From the NCBI RefSeq assembly GCF_037203705.1, contig NZ_JBBCAT010000001.1, forward strand, positions 1,089,418 through 1,153,417: 64,000 bases of DNA, read 5' to 3'. The translations under genes and the position numbers were made by a program. This stretch comes from Prosthecomicrobium sp. N25. GTDB lineage: Bacteria > Pseudomonadota > Alphaproteobacteria > Rhizobiales > Ancalomicrobiaceae. Numbering within the stretch: the stretch's first letter is position 1; each line of letters starts with the position of its first letter. Positions 45,260 through 54,192 of the stretch are shown in pieces. Below the pieces are notes generated by a model. The model made no database searches. It was not told the origin of the DNA and saw only the letters and a list, made by a program, of their open reading frames with translations.

Positions 45260-47311
45260 ATGCGCTGCCTGGCCCGCGTTCTCCTCCTGCTGGCCCTCTT
45301 GGTCGCCGGCCTCTCGCCGACACCCGCCCGCACCGCCGAGCTCGCGGCGCTGTTCTTCGGCGCCGGCGCGGCCGCCGGCCCCGTGGAGGGCGACCCGCCC
45401 GCCCGCCCCGTGACGCGCGACGGCGTCCTCCTCGGCTACCTCCTGTCCACCCACGAGGTCTCCGGCTCGCTCGGCTACTCCGGCAAGCCGATCGACGTTC
45501 AGGTCGGACTGGACACCGCGGGCCGGATCGCCGGGGCGCGCCTCGTCCGCCACGAGGAACCCATCCTGGTCGTGGGCATCTCCCAGGAGCGGCTGGCCGC
45601 CTTCGTGGAGGCGCTGGCCGGAGCCGATCCGAGCCGGCCGCTCACGTTCCGGGGCGAATCCTCGCGCTCTGCGGAGGGCATCGACCGGATCGCCGGCGCC
45701 ACCGTGTCCTCCACCGTCATCGCCGAGGCCGTCCTGCGCTCCGCGCGCGCCGTCGCCCTGTCGCGCGGCCTGCTCGGGACGGGCCCCGGACGGCCCCGCC
45801 TCGACCGCGAACGATACGCGGTCCGGACCTGGCCCGAGCTCCAGGCCGAGGGGGCCGTCACCCGTCTGACCCTCCGGCCAGCCGACGTCGCCGCCCGCCT
45901 CGGCCTGCCCGCGGACGACCAGGACGGCACCTTCCTGGATCTCGCCGTCGCGCTCGCGACGCCGCCGACCATCGGCCAGAACCTCGTCGGACGACGCCTC
46001 TTCGAGAGCGCCCTGGCGGGCGCCGGGCCGGAGGACAGCCACCTCTTCGTGGCCGGCGACGGCCTCTATTCCTTCAAGGGCACCGCCTGGCGCCAGTCCG
46101 GCACCTTCGACCGCATCGAGCTGCGCCAGGGCGCGCTGACCCTGAAGCTCGCCGCCGACCATCACCAGGGCCTGACAGGACTGCCCGCCGCGCTCGGCGC
46201 GCCCGCCTTCCGCGAATACGCCCTGTTCCGGATCGACGCCGCGTCCGGATTCGACCCCACGGCGCCCTTCTCGCTCGCCGTCCTCGTCACGCGCGAGCGG
46301 CCGGACGGCACGGTGGCGACGGGCGAATGGCTCCTGCCCTACCGTGTCCCCGACGCCTATGTGGTCCGCCCCCCGCCCGCCGTCGCGCCGTCCGCCGATG
46401 CCCCCGCCTGGCATGGCATCTGGTGGTCCCGCCGCGGCGAGCTGGCCGGCCTCGGTGTCATGCTGACCGTCCTCACGGGCATCCTGCTCTTCCAGGATGC
46501 GGTCGTCCGGAATCCGACCCGCTATAAGGTCGTCCGCCTCGGCTTCCTAGCGGCGACGGTCGGCTTCCTGGGCCTCTACGCGGGCGCGCAGCTCTCCGTC
46601 GTCAATGTCGTCACCTTCGCGCAGGCCTTGCTGGCCGGCTTCCGCTGGGACCTCTTCCTCGTCGACCCGCTGGTCTTCGTCCTCTGGTCCTTCGTGGCGG
46701 TCGCCCTGGTGTTCTGGGGGCGCGGCGTGTTCTGCGGCTGGCTCTGCCCCTTCGGCGCCCTGCAGGAACTCGCCAACGCCGCCGCCCGCCGGCTCGGCAT
46801 CCGCCAGGTTCGCATGCCCTGGGCCCTGCACGAGCGGCTCTGGATGCTCAAGTACATCGGCTTCCTGGCCATCATGGCGCTGTCGCTGCAATCGGTGGCG
46901 GACGCCTTCCGGCTCGCCGAGATCGAGCCGTTCAAGACGGTCGTGATCCTGAAGTTCGCCCGCGACTGGCCCTTCGTCCTCTACGCCCTCGCGCTCCTCG
47001 CCGCCGGCCTCTTCGTCGAGCGCTTCTACTGCCGCTATCTCTGCCCGCTCGGCGCCGGGCTCGCCCTGCCGGCCAAGCTGAAGCTCTTCGACTGGCTGCA
47101 CCGGCGCCCGCAATGCGGCCGGGAATGCCACGTCTGCGAGACCACCTGCACCGTCGAGGCGATCGACCCGATCGGCCGCATCAGCGCCAACGAATGCATC
47201 TACTGCCTGCGCTGCCAGGCGAACTACCACGACGCCGACACCTGCCTGGTGCTGAAGCAGCGGGCCCGTCGACGCGCGCCCGAGGCCGGCGAAGGAGCGT
47301 CCCATGGCTGA
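45260..47311 (+). CDS. nirI: NirI, NosR/NirI-family flavinylated membrane Fe-S protein
   Basis: A 683-residue inner-membrane protein with: signal/anchor (1-25), periplasmic FMN-binding domain with AGATVS at 145-150 (Thr148 the probable covalent FMN site), an unassigned segment, about five membrane spans (385-620) with CGWLCPFGAL and CRYLCPLGAG cytoplasmic motifs, and a C-terminal ferredoxin-type part (CGRECHVCETTC, CIYCLRCQANYHDADTC). In Paracoccus NirI is required for nirS expression and electron supply. The next gene is an FMN transferase and overlaps by 8 bp. Confidence 0.88.
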   Translation: MRCLARVLLLLALLVAGLSPTPARTAELAALFFGAGAAAGPVEGDPPARPVTRDGVLLGYLLSTHEVSGSLGYSGKPIDVQVGLDTAGRIAGARLVRHEEPILVVGISQERLAAFVEALAGADPSRPLTFRGESSRSAEGIDRIAGATVSSTVIAEAVLRSARAVALSRGLLGTGPGRPRLDRERYAVRTWPELQAEGAVTRLTLRPADVAARLGLPADDQDGTFLDLAVALATPPTIGQNLVGRRLFESALAGAGPEDSHLFVAGDGLYSFKGTAWRQSGTFDRIELRQGALTLKLAADHHQGLTGLPAALGAPAFREYALFRIDAASGFDPTAPFSLAVLVTRERPDGTVATGEWLLPYRVPDAYVVRPPPAVAPSADAPAWHGIWWSRRGELAGLGVMLTVLTGILLFQDAVVRNPTRYKVVRLGFLAATVGFLGLYAGAQLSVVNVVTFAQALLAGFRWDLFLVDPLVFVLWSFVAVALVFWGRGVFCGWLCPFGALQELANAAARRLGIRQVRMPWALHERLWMLKYIGFLAIMALSLQSVADAFRLAEIEPFKTVVILKFARDWPFVLYALALLAAGLFVERFYCRYLCPLGAGLALPAKLKLFDWLHRRPQCGRECHVCETTCTVEAIDPIGRISANECIYCLRCQANYHDADTCLVLKQRARRRAPEAGEGASHG

Positions 47312-48257
47312 GCCCGACCGGCCTCCGACCCGCCGCCGCGTCCTGGCCCTCCTCGCCGCCGCGCCGGTGCTCGCCTCCGCCCCGGCCCCCGCCGGTGCCC
47401 TCCGCCGGACCTGGCGCGGCACGGCCCTCGGCGCCGACGCCGAGATCGTCCTGGAGGGCGGGGAGGCGGAGACCGCCCGCGCCGCTGTCGAGGCCGTCCG
47501 CCTGGAGGTGGAGCGCCTCGAGGCGGTCTTCAGCCTGTTCCGCGCCGACAGCGCCCTCTCCAGGCTCAACCGCACCGGCCGGCTCGACGCCCCGCCCCAC
47601 GACCTCGTCGCCTGCCTCGCGATGGCCCGCGACGTCCACCGGCGCACGGGCGGGCGCTTCGACCCGACCGTCCAGCCCCTCTTCGAGGCGACCGCCGCCT
47701 GGTTCGCCGACCACGACGGCCCGCCCCCGCCGGCGGCGCTGGCCGAGGCCCGCGCGGCGATCGGCTTCGGCCGCGTCGCGGCGGACGGCGCGGCGGTCGT
47801 CCTGCCGCCCGGCGTCCGGCTGACCCTCAACGGCGTCGCCCAGGGGTGGATCGCCGACCGCGCCGCCGGGATTCTGGCGGCCCACGGTTTCGCCGCCGTC
47901 CTCGCCGACCTCGGCGAGATCCGCGCCGGAGGCCCCCCGGCCCGAGGCCTCTGGCGCGTCGGGCTACGCGGCGGCGGCGAGCGGACCCTGGCCGCCGGCG
48001 CCCTCGCGGTCTCTGCCCCCGACGGGCTGCGCTTCCGCGGCGGCCCCTACCACCACCTCTTCGACCCCCTGACCGGCCGCCCCGCCGACCTCTGGCAGCG
48101 CATCGTCGTCACCGCCCCCACCGCCGCCGAAGCCGACGCCCTGGCCACCGGCCTGGCATCGGCCCCCCCGGAGGTCATCGCCGAGATCGTGAAGGACAGG
48201 AACGACCTCACGGTCGCCGTCCGCGACCAGGCCGGCCGCGAGTTCGTGTTCGGGTGA
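47304..48257 (+). CDS. nirX: NirX, ApbE-type FAD:protein FMN transferase
   Basis: A 317-residue periplasmic enzyme of the ApbE family that attaches FMN to a threonine of target proteins. A twin-arginine-like signal (TRRRVLALLAAAP) leads it, followed by LFRADSALSRLNRTG, TGGRFDPTVQPLF and the LNGVAQGWIADRAA region typical of the fold. It overlaps nirI, the obvious substrate, by 8 bp, so the pair is translationally coupled. Called NirX when next to nirI. Confidence 0.85.
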   Translation: MAEPDRPPTRRRVLALLAAAPVLASAPAPAGALRRTWRGTALGADAEIVLEGGEAETARAAVEAVRLEVERLEAVFSLFRADSALSRLNRTGRLDAPPHDLVACLAMARDVHRRTGGRFDPTVQPLFEATAAWFADHDGPPPPAALAEARAAIGFGRVAADGAAVVLPPGVRLTLNGVAQGWIADRAAGILAAHGFAAVLADLGEIRAGGPPARGLWRVGLRGGGERTLAAGALAVSAPDGLRFRGGPYHHLFDPLTGRPADLWQRIVVTAPTAAEADALATGLASAPPEVIAEIVKDRNDLTVAVRDQAGREFVFG

Positions 48258-48368
48258 GGGGAGGGGCAGGGCGGACCGGATCGCCGGCGCGACGGCCGAC
48301 GGCATGACCTTGCGCAGGCCGCAGTCCCTTACCCGCACCCTCTCGACCGCACGCGCACGCGCCGCCAG

Positions 48369-48398
48369 GGTCCGCAAGGGCGTCTTCCCCTGCGGACC
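48369..48398. repeat. strong hairpin between nirX and the multiheme cytochrome gene
   Basis: GGTCCGCA at 48369-48376 and TGCGGACC at 48391-48398 form a perfect 8-bp stem that extends inward by three more G-C pairs after one mismatch. There is no T-run on either strand, so it is not a clear intrinsic terminator. The 296-bp gap around it has no gene; two TTGAC half-sites occur near 48469 and 48500. Confidence 0.45.
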
Positions 48399-48553
48399 GA
48401 CGAGGTTGCGCAGACCCACAAACGGGGAAAACATGCCCGACATCGCATGTGGGACCCCCACAAGCCCTTGACGGCCCGTGAAGACCGTGTCGCCTACGGT
48501 TGACGATGCGAATGGGCGTCGTGGATGAGCCTTGCAAGGGAGCCGGATCGCCC

Positions 48554-50959
48554 ATGACCAGACCCGACGGCGAACCCGGTGCGCGCCGCGGTCCGGGAGC
48601 CGGGCCCGATGGCGTCCGTCCGGGGCGAAGCGCCGGCCGCGGCCTGCGGCTCTGGTCCGCGGCCGCCCTGCTCGTCGCGTTCGCGCTTCTCGCGCCCGTC
48701 GCCTTCGAGGCGTCCTCCGCCCAGGGGCCGGAACCCGCGGCGACCTACGTCGGCAGCGAGACCTGCGCCGGCTGCCACAAGACCGAAGCCGACCTCTGGC
48801 GACGCTCGCAGCACCGGCACGCGATGGAGCCCGCGACGGAGGCCTCCGTGAAGGGCGACTTCGCCGGGGCCCGCTTAGAGCACCACGGCGTCGCGACCCG
48901 CTTCTTTCGGGACGGCCCGCGGTTCATGGTCGAGACGGACGGTCCCGACGGCAAGCCGACCGTCTACGAGATCGCCTACACGTTCGGCGTCGAGCCGCTG
49001 CAGCAATACCTGATCGCCTTCCCGGACGGGCGCATCCAGGCCCTCTCCGTCGCCTGGGACACGAGGCCGGCGGACCGGGGCGGGCAGCGCTGGTTCCACC
49101 TCTACCCGAACGAACCGATCCCGCACACGGACGAGCTCCACTGGACCAAGCCCAGCCAGAACTGGAACTTCATGTGCGCCGAATGCCACTCGACTGGCCT
49201 CCGGCGGAACTACGACGCCGCGGCGGACCGTTTCGCGAGCACCTGGGCGGAAATCAGCGTCGGCTGCGAGAGCTGCCACGGTCAGGGGTCGCGACACGTC
49301 GCCTGGGCCGAGGCCCGGCAGAGCGGGCGGCCCTCGGCCCTGGCCGACGACCCCGCTCTCGGCCTTCTCGTGGCCTATGCCGAGCGCAACGGTATCACCT
49401 GGTCGCTCGACCCCGGGACCGGCAACGCCCGGCGCAGCGGTGCGCCCGCCACCCTGCGCAAGGAGGTCGAGACTTGCGGGCTCTGCCACGCCCGCCGCCT
49501 GCAGCAATCGGAGGATTGGGTGCCGGGCCGGTGGCTCTCCGAGACCCACCGCGTGACCCCGCTCTCCCGCGGCCTCTACCATGCCGACGGGCAGATGCAG
49601 GACGAGGTCTATACCTATGGCTCCTTCAAGCAGAGCCGGATGTACGCGGCCGGAGTGACCTGCAGCGACTGCCACGATCCGCATGGCGGCAAGCTGCGCC
49701 TCGCCGGCGACGCGACCTGCCTGCAATGCCATGCGGGGGACAAGTATGCCGTTGCCACTCACCACCGCCACGAGAGCGCTGCCACGCCGCCCTCCTGTGC
49801 CTCGTGCCATATGCCGGTCGTCACCTACATGGTCGTGGACCCGCGCCACGATCACGGCTTCCGCGTCCCCCGGCCGGACTTGACCGTCGCGATCGGCACG
49901 CCCAACGCCTGCAATGCGTGCCACAAGGACAAGCCGGCCCAATGGGCGGCTGATGCCGTCCAGGCCTGGCACGGACCGGATCGGAAGGGATTCCAGGCCT
50001 ACGGGCCCGCCTTCAATGCCGCCTGGACCGATCGGCCCGACGCCGCACGGCTCCTCGCCGCCGTGGCGGGCGACGGGGCGGTCCCCGCCTTCGCGCGCGC
50101 CGGCGCCCTCGCGGCCCTGAACGGCCTGCCCACCCCGCAGACCCTCGGCCTGGCGCGTGCGGGCGCCGGCAGCCCCGATCCGATGCTGCGGATCGGCGCG
50201 CTCGACCTCATCGAGGGCGCCCCGCTGCGCGACGTCTGGCCGATCGCGGCACCGCTCCTGGCCGATCCGGTCCGGGGCGTTCGCATCCGGGCCGTCTCGC
50301 TCCTCGCCGAGGTTCCCACGGCGCAACTGTCGCCCGGGGATCGGGAGCGTTTCGAACGCGCCGCCGCCGACTTGGTCGCCGCGCAGCGGCTCATCGCCGA
50401 GCGTCCGGAAGCGCGCATGGAACTCGGGAACTTCCTGGCCCGCCGCGGGTCTGCGACCGAGGCCGAGGCCGAGTTCAAGGCCGCGCTCCGCCTCGACCCG
50501 CAGTTCGCCCCCGCGGCCGTCAACCTCGCCGATCTCTACCGGGCCCTCCGGCGGGACGGCGAGGGCGAGGCGGTGCTGCGATCCGCGCTCGCCGTGAACC
50601 CCGGAGCGGCAGCCCTGCATCACGCCCTCGGGCTCGCCCTGGTCCGCGCGAAACGCATCGGCGAGGCCGTCGAGGCCCTGGCCCGGGCCGCCGAGACGGA
50701 CCCGGCCAACCCGCGCTACGGCTACACCTACGCGGTCGCGCTCCATTCGACGGGGCAGCGCGTCGAGGCCATGGCGGCCCTCAGGCGCAATCTCGAGCGG
50801 CATCCGCGCCACCGCGAGACGCTGATGGCGCTGGTCGGCTTCAGCCGGGACGCCGGCGACCTGGCCGGCGCGCTGCGCTACGCGGAGGAACTCGCCGGAT
50901 TAGGCCCGGTCGATCCCGCGCTCGCCCGCCTCATCCAGGAGCTTCGGGCACGCCGGTGA
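48554..50959 (+). CDS. octaheme c-type cytochrome with TPR domain
   Basis: An 801-residue exported protein. A single hydrophobic signal/anchor lies near residues 33-55. Eight CxxCH heme sites follow (CAGCH, CAECH, CESCH, CGLCH, CSDCH, CLQCH, CASCH, CNACH) between residues 71 and about 456, then a HEAT-like middle (about 480-590) and three or four TPR repeats (600-800). Related multiheme-TPR proteins are known but not well characterised. I use the ATG at 48554 because the signal peptide starts right after it; ATG 48506 or TTG 48500 upstream are also in frame. It follows nirX and may move electrons in respiration. Confidence 0.8.
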   Translation: MTRPDGEPGARRGPGAGPDGVRPGRSAGRGLRLWSAAALLVAFALLAPVAFEASSAQGPEPAATYVGSETCAGCHKTEADLWRRSQHRHAMEPATEASVKGDFAGARLEHHGVATRFFRDGPRFMVETDGPDGKPTVYEIAYTFGVEPLQQYLIAFPDGRIQALSVAWDTRPADRGGQRWFHLYPNEPIPHTDELHWTKPSQNWNFMCAECHSTGLRRNYDAAADRFASTWAEISVGCESCHGQGSRHVAWAEARQSGRPSALADDPALGLLVAYAERNGITWSLDPGTGNARRSGAPATLRKEVETCGLCHARRLQQSEDWVPGRWLSETHRVTPLSRGLYHADGQMQDEVYTYGSFKQSRMYAAGVTCSDCHDPHGGKLRLAGDATCLQCHAGDKYAVATHHRHESAATPPSCASCHMPVVTYMVVDPRHDHGFRVPRPDLTVAIGTPNACNACHKDKPAQWAADAVQAWHGPDRKGFQAYGPAFNAAWTDRPDAARLLAAVAGDGAVPAFARAGALAALNGLPTPQTLGLARAGAGSPDPMLRIGALDLIEGAPLRDVWPIAAPLLADPVRGVRIRAVSLLAEVPTAQLSPGDRERFERAAADLVAAQRLIAERPEARMELGNFLARRGSATEAEAEFKAALRLDPQFAPAAVNLADLYRALRRDGEGEAVLRSALAVNPGAAALHHALGLALVRAKRIGEAVEALARAAETDPANPRYGYTYAVALHSTGQRVEAMAALRRNLERHPRHRETLMALVGFSRDAGDLAGALRYAEELAGLGPVDPALARLIQELRARR

Positions 50960-51014
50960 CGCCTGGTCCCGGGCGGGAGGTGCGGGACAGGATCCGTCTC
51001 CCGCCCCGTCGTCC

Positions 51015-52019
51015 TCAGGGCTTGACCGGCGCGAAGATCGTCTTCCAGTCCCGCTTCATGTCGACGACCGTCCATCTGTTCGCCGCCGCTGCATCGAGGG
51101 CCTTGTCCAGGTGGCCGAACGGCGAGGCGCGGTCATAGGCGAACTCCCGCTCGCCATCCGTGTGATGCACGATCACGCCGAGACGCCGTCCGCCCGACAT
51201 GGTCGTCCACTGCAGCATCTGCAGGTCGCCGTCCGAGTTCCCGAAGGCCGCGATCGGGCGGGCGCCCATCTGCCTGTCGATCCCGACCGGCTTGCCGGGG
51301 CCGTCGTCCACGAAGTCCACCTCCGGCAGGCGGAAGAGCTCCGGCCGGCCGTCGCGCATCTCGAAGCGCGTCTTGATGGTCGACCCGATGACGCGTTCCT
51401 TCGCCACGCCGTAGACCCGCTCGGTCCAGGGCCGCATGAACTCCAGGCCGCCCCCCGATACGATCGCGGTGGTGAAGCCATTGGCTCCGAGATAGGCGAG
51501 CACCTCGCGCATGGGCTGATAGGCGAGGTCCGTGTAGGGAGTGCCGAAGCGCGGATGGCGGGCGCTGGCCAGCCAGGCGGTCACGATCGCGGTGAACTGG
51601 GACGAGGTCATGCCCGCATGGCTCGCCGTCACGAGGTCGGCGATCGCCCGGTTGCCGCCCGACGCCAGCGTCCTGAGGTCGCCCTCGAGGGCCGCCTTGA
51701 ACGGCTGGCGGTCCTTCCAGTCGGGATTCATCGGCGCGAGCGCCTTGATCCGGTCGAGCGCGAAGGCGAGCTGCACATACATCGGCTGCTCGGGCCAGAG
51801 CGTGCCGTCGTTGTCGAAGACGGCGAGGCGATCGGCCGGTGCGACGAAGTCCGGCGATCCCTCGCGCGTCACCGTGGTCACGAACTCGATGATCGAGCGC
51901 TTGGCGGGACCGTCGTTCCAGGACGGGAGCGGGTCGGATTGCTGGGCGGCCGCACCGCCGAGCCAGAGGGGGCCGGCCACCACGAGGGCTAGGCCGATCT
52001 TCAGCATGGTCTTCAGCAT
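51015..52019 (-). CDS. exported HAD-family phosphatase
   Basis: A 334-residue periplasmic HAD-superfamily hydrolase. Residues 1-26 are a signal peptide (ending AAAQ). FDNDGTLWPE holds the nucleophile Asp69 and Asp71, IVSGGG is motif II, and GNSDGDLQML is motif IV. It resembles SerB-like phosphatases but is longer and secreted. It lies 67 bp downstream of the sulfatase gene on the same strand. Phosphate-ester substrate unknown. Confidence 0.8.
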   Translation of the reverse strand: MLKTMLKIGLALVVAGPLWLGGAAAQQSDPLPSWNDGPAKRSIIEFVTTVTREGSPDFVAPADRLAVFDNDGTLWPEQPMYVQLAFALDRIKALAPMNPDWKDRQPFKAALEGDLRTLASGGNRAIADLVTASHAGMTSSQFTAIVTAWLASARHPRFGTPYTDLAYQPMREVLAYLGANGFTTAIVSGGGLEFMRPWTERVYGVAKERVIGSTIKTRFEMRDGRPELFRLPEVDFVDDGPGKPVGIDRQMGARPIAAFGNSDGDLQMLQWTTMSGGRRLGVIVHHTDGEREFAYDRASPFGHLDKALDAAAANRWTVVDMKRDWKTIFAPVKP

Positions 52020-52052
52020 GATGGACGCCCGGGAGGTTCGGATGGAAGGTCA

Positions 52053-52074
52053 CGGCCCGGCGAGTGCCGGGCCG
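52053..52074 (-). repeat. GC-rich hairpin between the sulfatase and HAD genes
   Basis: CGGCCCGGC (52053-52061) and GCCGGGCCG (52066-52074) make a perfect 9-bp stem with the loop GAGT, in the 67-bp space between the two genes. No T-run follows, so it may be an attenuating or stabilising element rather than a terminator. Confidence 0.5.
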
Positions 52075-52086
52075 CTTCATCATCGA

Positions 52087-53727
52087 TCAGTTGCCGCTCG
52101 GAAGGGCGATGCTCACGCCTTCCTTGGCGAGCTGCTCGCGCACCCACTGGAACCGCTGGTAGCTGGTCAGGGTCACCGGACCCGTATAGCCCTCGCTCTG
52201 CAACTTGCGCGGCGGATACTGGACGTAGGTCTTCATCAGATCCTTGATGGCTTCGCTGATGGTGACCAACGTCCACGTGTGCTCGGTGTAATTGTTCATG
52301 AAGACGTCGTAGCGCTCCTGCGGATCCTGCCACAGGTCGAAGACCTGGGGCACGATGGCGACGTACTTCTCCGGGCCCTTCCAGCCGAGGTTGGTATCGA
52401 CCGCCAGGCCGCCGGTGGGCTGACCGTTGTCGCCGCGCAGGTTGAACACCGCCTTGTAGTGTCCGACGCGGGCGGCGCCGGGGGTCAACTCGTTCTCCGT
52501 GAAGTAGAACCAGGCCTTGCGGGGCGTCTTGCCGGAGCCGGTCAGCACCGGGGTCAGGTCGTAGCTGTCGAAGATGATCGGCTGACCCTCGCGGTCTTTC
52601 TCCGGCAGCTTGACGCCGGCCGCGCTCGCGAACGTGGCCATCAGGTCGAGGCCGCCGACGATTTCGTGGTTCTTCGTGGCGGGTTTGGTCTTGCCCGGCC
52701 AGACCGCGATCGCCGGGACACGGTTGCCGCCCTCGCGCAGCGTGCCCTTGGTGCCCCGGAAGGGCGTATAGCCGGCATCCGGATAGACGTCCTGCCAGGC
52801 GCCGTTGTCGGTCGTGTAGAAGACGAGCGTGTTCTTGTCCAAGCCGCTCGCCCGCAGCTTGTCCATGATGCGCCCGATGCGCGAGTCGAGCTCGACCACG
52901 CTGTCGGCGTATTTGGTCTTCGACATGGACTTCAGCTGATACTCCGGAGCCGGCATGTTCGGCTGGTGCACCTTCATGAAGTTCACGTTGATGAAGAAGG
53001 GCTTCGACGGATCAGCCGCCGCCTTGTCGAGGAATTCGAGCGCCGCCTTCTCCACATAGCCGTCGAAATACGGGATGCCGACCACGCCCTTTTCCGGTGT
53101 GTCGACATATTGCCCGTTGATCTTGAAGTCCTCCTTGGCCTTCTCGCCGGCCTTCCCGGACAGCGCGCCGACCGTGACCTTCTGGAACATGGCCCGAAGC
53201 TCCGGATCCATGTCCGGGAACCAGGTCGGATCGGCATACGTGTAGGCGTTCAGATGGTAGAGCCCGACATACTTCATCTCGTCGTAGCCCTGCGCGGTGG
53301 GGAGCGCGTAGTCCGCCTCGCCGAGATGCCACTTGCCGGTGAAGTAGGTCTGGTACCCCACCTGCTTGAGCACGGAGGCGAGCGTCCATTCCGCCGCCGG
53401 CAGCCCGCCGCCCTGGCCTTGGAAGGCCACTGTCGTCATGCCGCTGCGGTTCGGGATGCGTCCCGTCTGCATGGCGGCGCGACCCGGCGTGCAGCTCGGC
53501 TGCGCGTAGAAAGAGAAGAACGTCATGCCGTCGCTGGCGAGCCGATCGATGTTCGGCGTCGGCATGCCCCGGCCCTCGCCGCCGCCATAGGGTCCGAGAT
53601 CGCCATATCCTGTATCGTCTGAGACGATGAACAGGATATTGGGCTTCGCGTTCTGCGCCGAGGCGGGCGTATACGCCGAAGCAAGTAGACCCGCTGCGAA
53701 CGAAACTAGAATTCTTGTCGAATACAT
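52087..53727 (-). CDS. exported arylsulfatase-type sulfatase
   Basis: A 546-residue periplasmic sulfatase. A signal peptide spans residues 1-25. The active site CTPGRAAMQTGR (Cys79) fits C-x-P-x-R-x4-TGR, so Cys79 should be converted to formylglycine. Asp37/Asp38 and TTDNGAW supply the calcium ligands, and TGKWHLG the conserved lysine. GGGGGGAT precedes the ATG. It releases sulfate from an ester, probably in the periplasm. The maturation enzyme is not in the window. The HAD gene follows. Confidence 0.88.
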   Translation of the reverse strand: MYSTRILVSFAAGLLASAYTPASAQNAKPNILFIVSDDTGYGDLGPYGGGEGRGMPTPNIDRLASDGMTFFSFYAQPSCTPGRAAMQTGRIPNRSGMTTVAFQGQGGGLPAAEWTLASVLKQVGYQTYFTGKWHLGEADYALPTAQGYDEMKYVGLYHLNAYTYADPTWFPDMDPELRAMFQKVTVGALSGKAGEKAKEDFKINGQYVDTPEKGVVGIPYFDGYVEKAALEFLDKAAADPSKPFFINVNFMKVHQPNMPAPEYQLKSMSKTKYADSVVELDSRIGRIMDKLRASGLDKNTLVFYTTDNGAWQDVYPDAGYTPFRGTKGTLREGGNRVPAIAVWPGKTKPATKNHEIVGGLDLMATFASAAGVKLPEKDREGQPIIFDSYDLTPVLTGSGKTPRKAWFYFTENELTPGAARVGHYKAVFNLRGDNGQPTGGLAVDTNLGWKGPEKYVAIVPQVFDLWQDPQERYDVFMNNYTEHTWTLVTISEAIKDLMKTYVQYPPRKLQSEGYTGPVTLTSYQRFQWVREQLAKEGVSIALPSGN

Positions 53728-54192
53728 TGATCCCCCCGTAAATGCTCGAAGGCATGTCGCCGAGCTGGTTGCTGTAATACATGAAGCAGCAGCGGCAGAG
53801 AATCGGGAAATTTGCGAAGCCAGGCGACATAGACATCAAGTAGAGGGAGATAATTTAAGTAGTGATACTTACCATAAGCCCTGCTGCATAAAGGGGCAGA
53901 AGAGCCGTTTGGTCGCCCGCGGCACCGTAAGCTCGGTTTGACGCTATCGCGGGCCCGTGTAAATTTGTCAGCGGATTGTTCCGAGGATTTCGCGACCGCT
54001 CATTTGCGGTGCACCACACCCCTATCGCCGGCCCCGATTTGCGCCGCTCGGAACCTGACACCGACTGAGTACGTCGTGTGTGCCAGTTGCGGCGGCACCG
54101 GCGAATGCAGGCGTCGGCTCTCCCGCGACCTCGCAGATCTGTGCCCGTCGGAGGAGCGGGGCCCGCTTCGCCATCACACCCGAGTTGATCCC
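53728..54192. other. AT-richer divergent region before the sulfatase and hybrid kinase genes
   Basis: This 465-bp stretch is visibly richer in A and T than its neighbours, above all around 53800-53900. It must carry the promoters of the sulfatase gene (minus) and the hybrid kinase gene (plus). AAGTAG occurs twice about 21 bp apart (53838, 53859). Short open frames cross it but none looks like a gene. The composition could reflect a promoter zone or recent acquisition. Confidence 0.5.

Noticed and set aside
48465-48515. Two TTGAC sequences upstream of the multiheme cytochrome as regulator boxes
   Set aside because: Neither has a matching GTCAA/CAA half-site at the right spacing.
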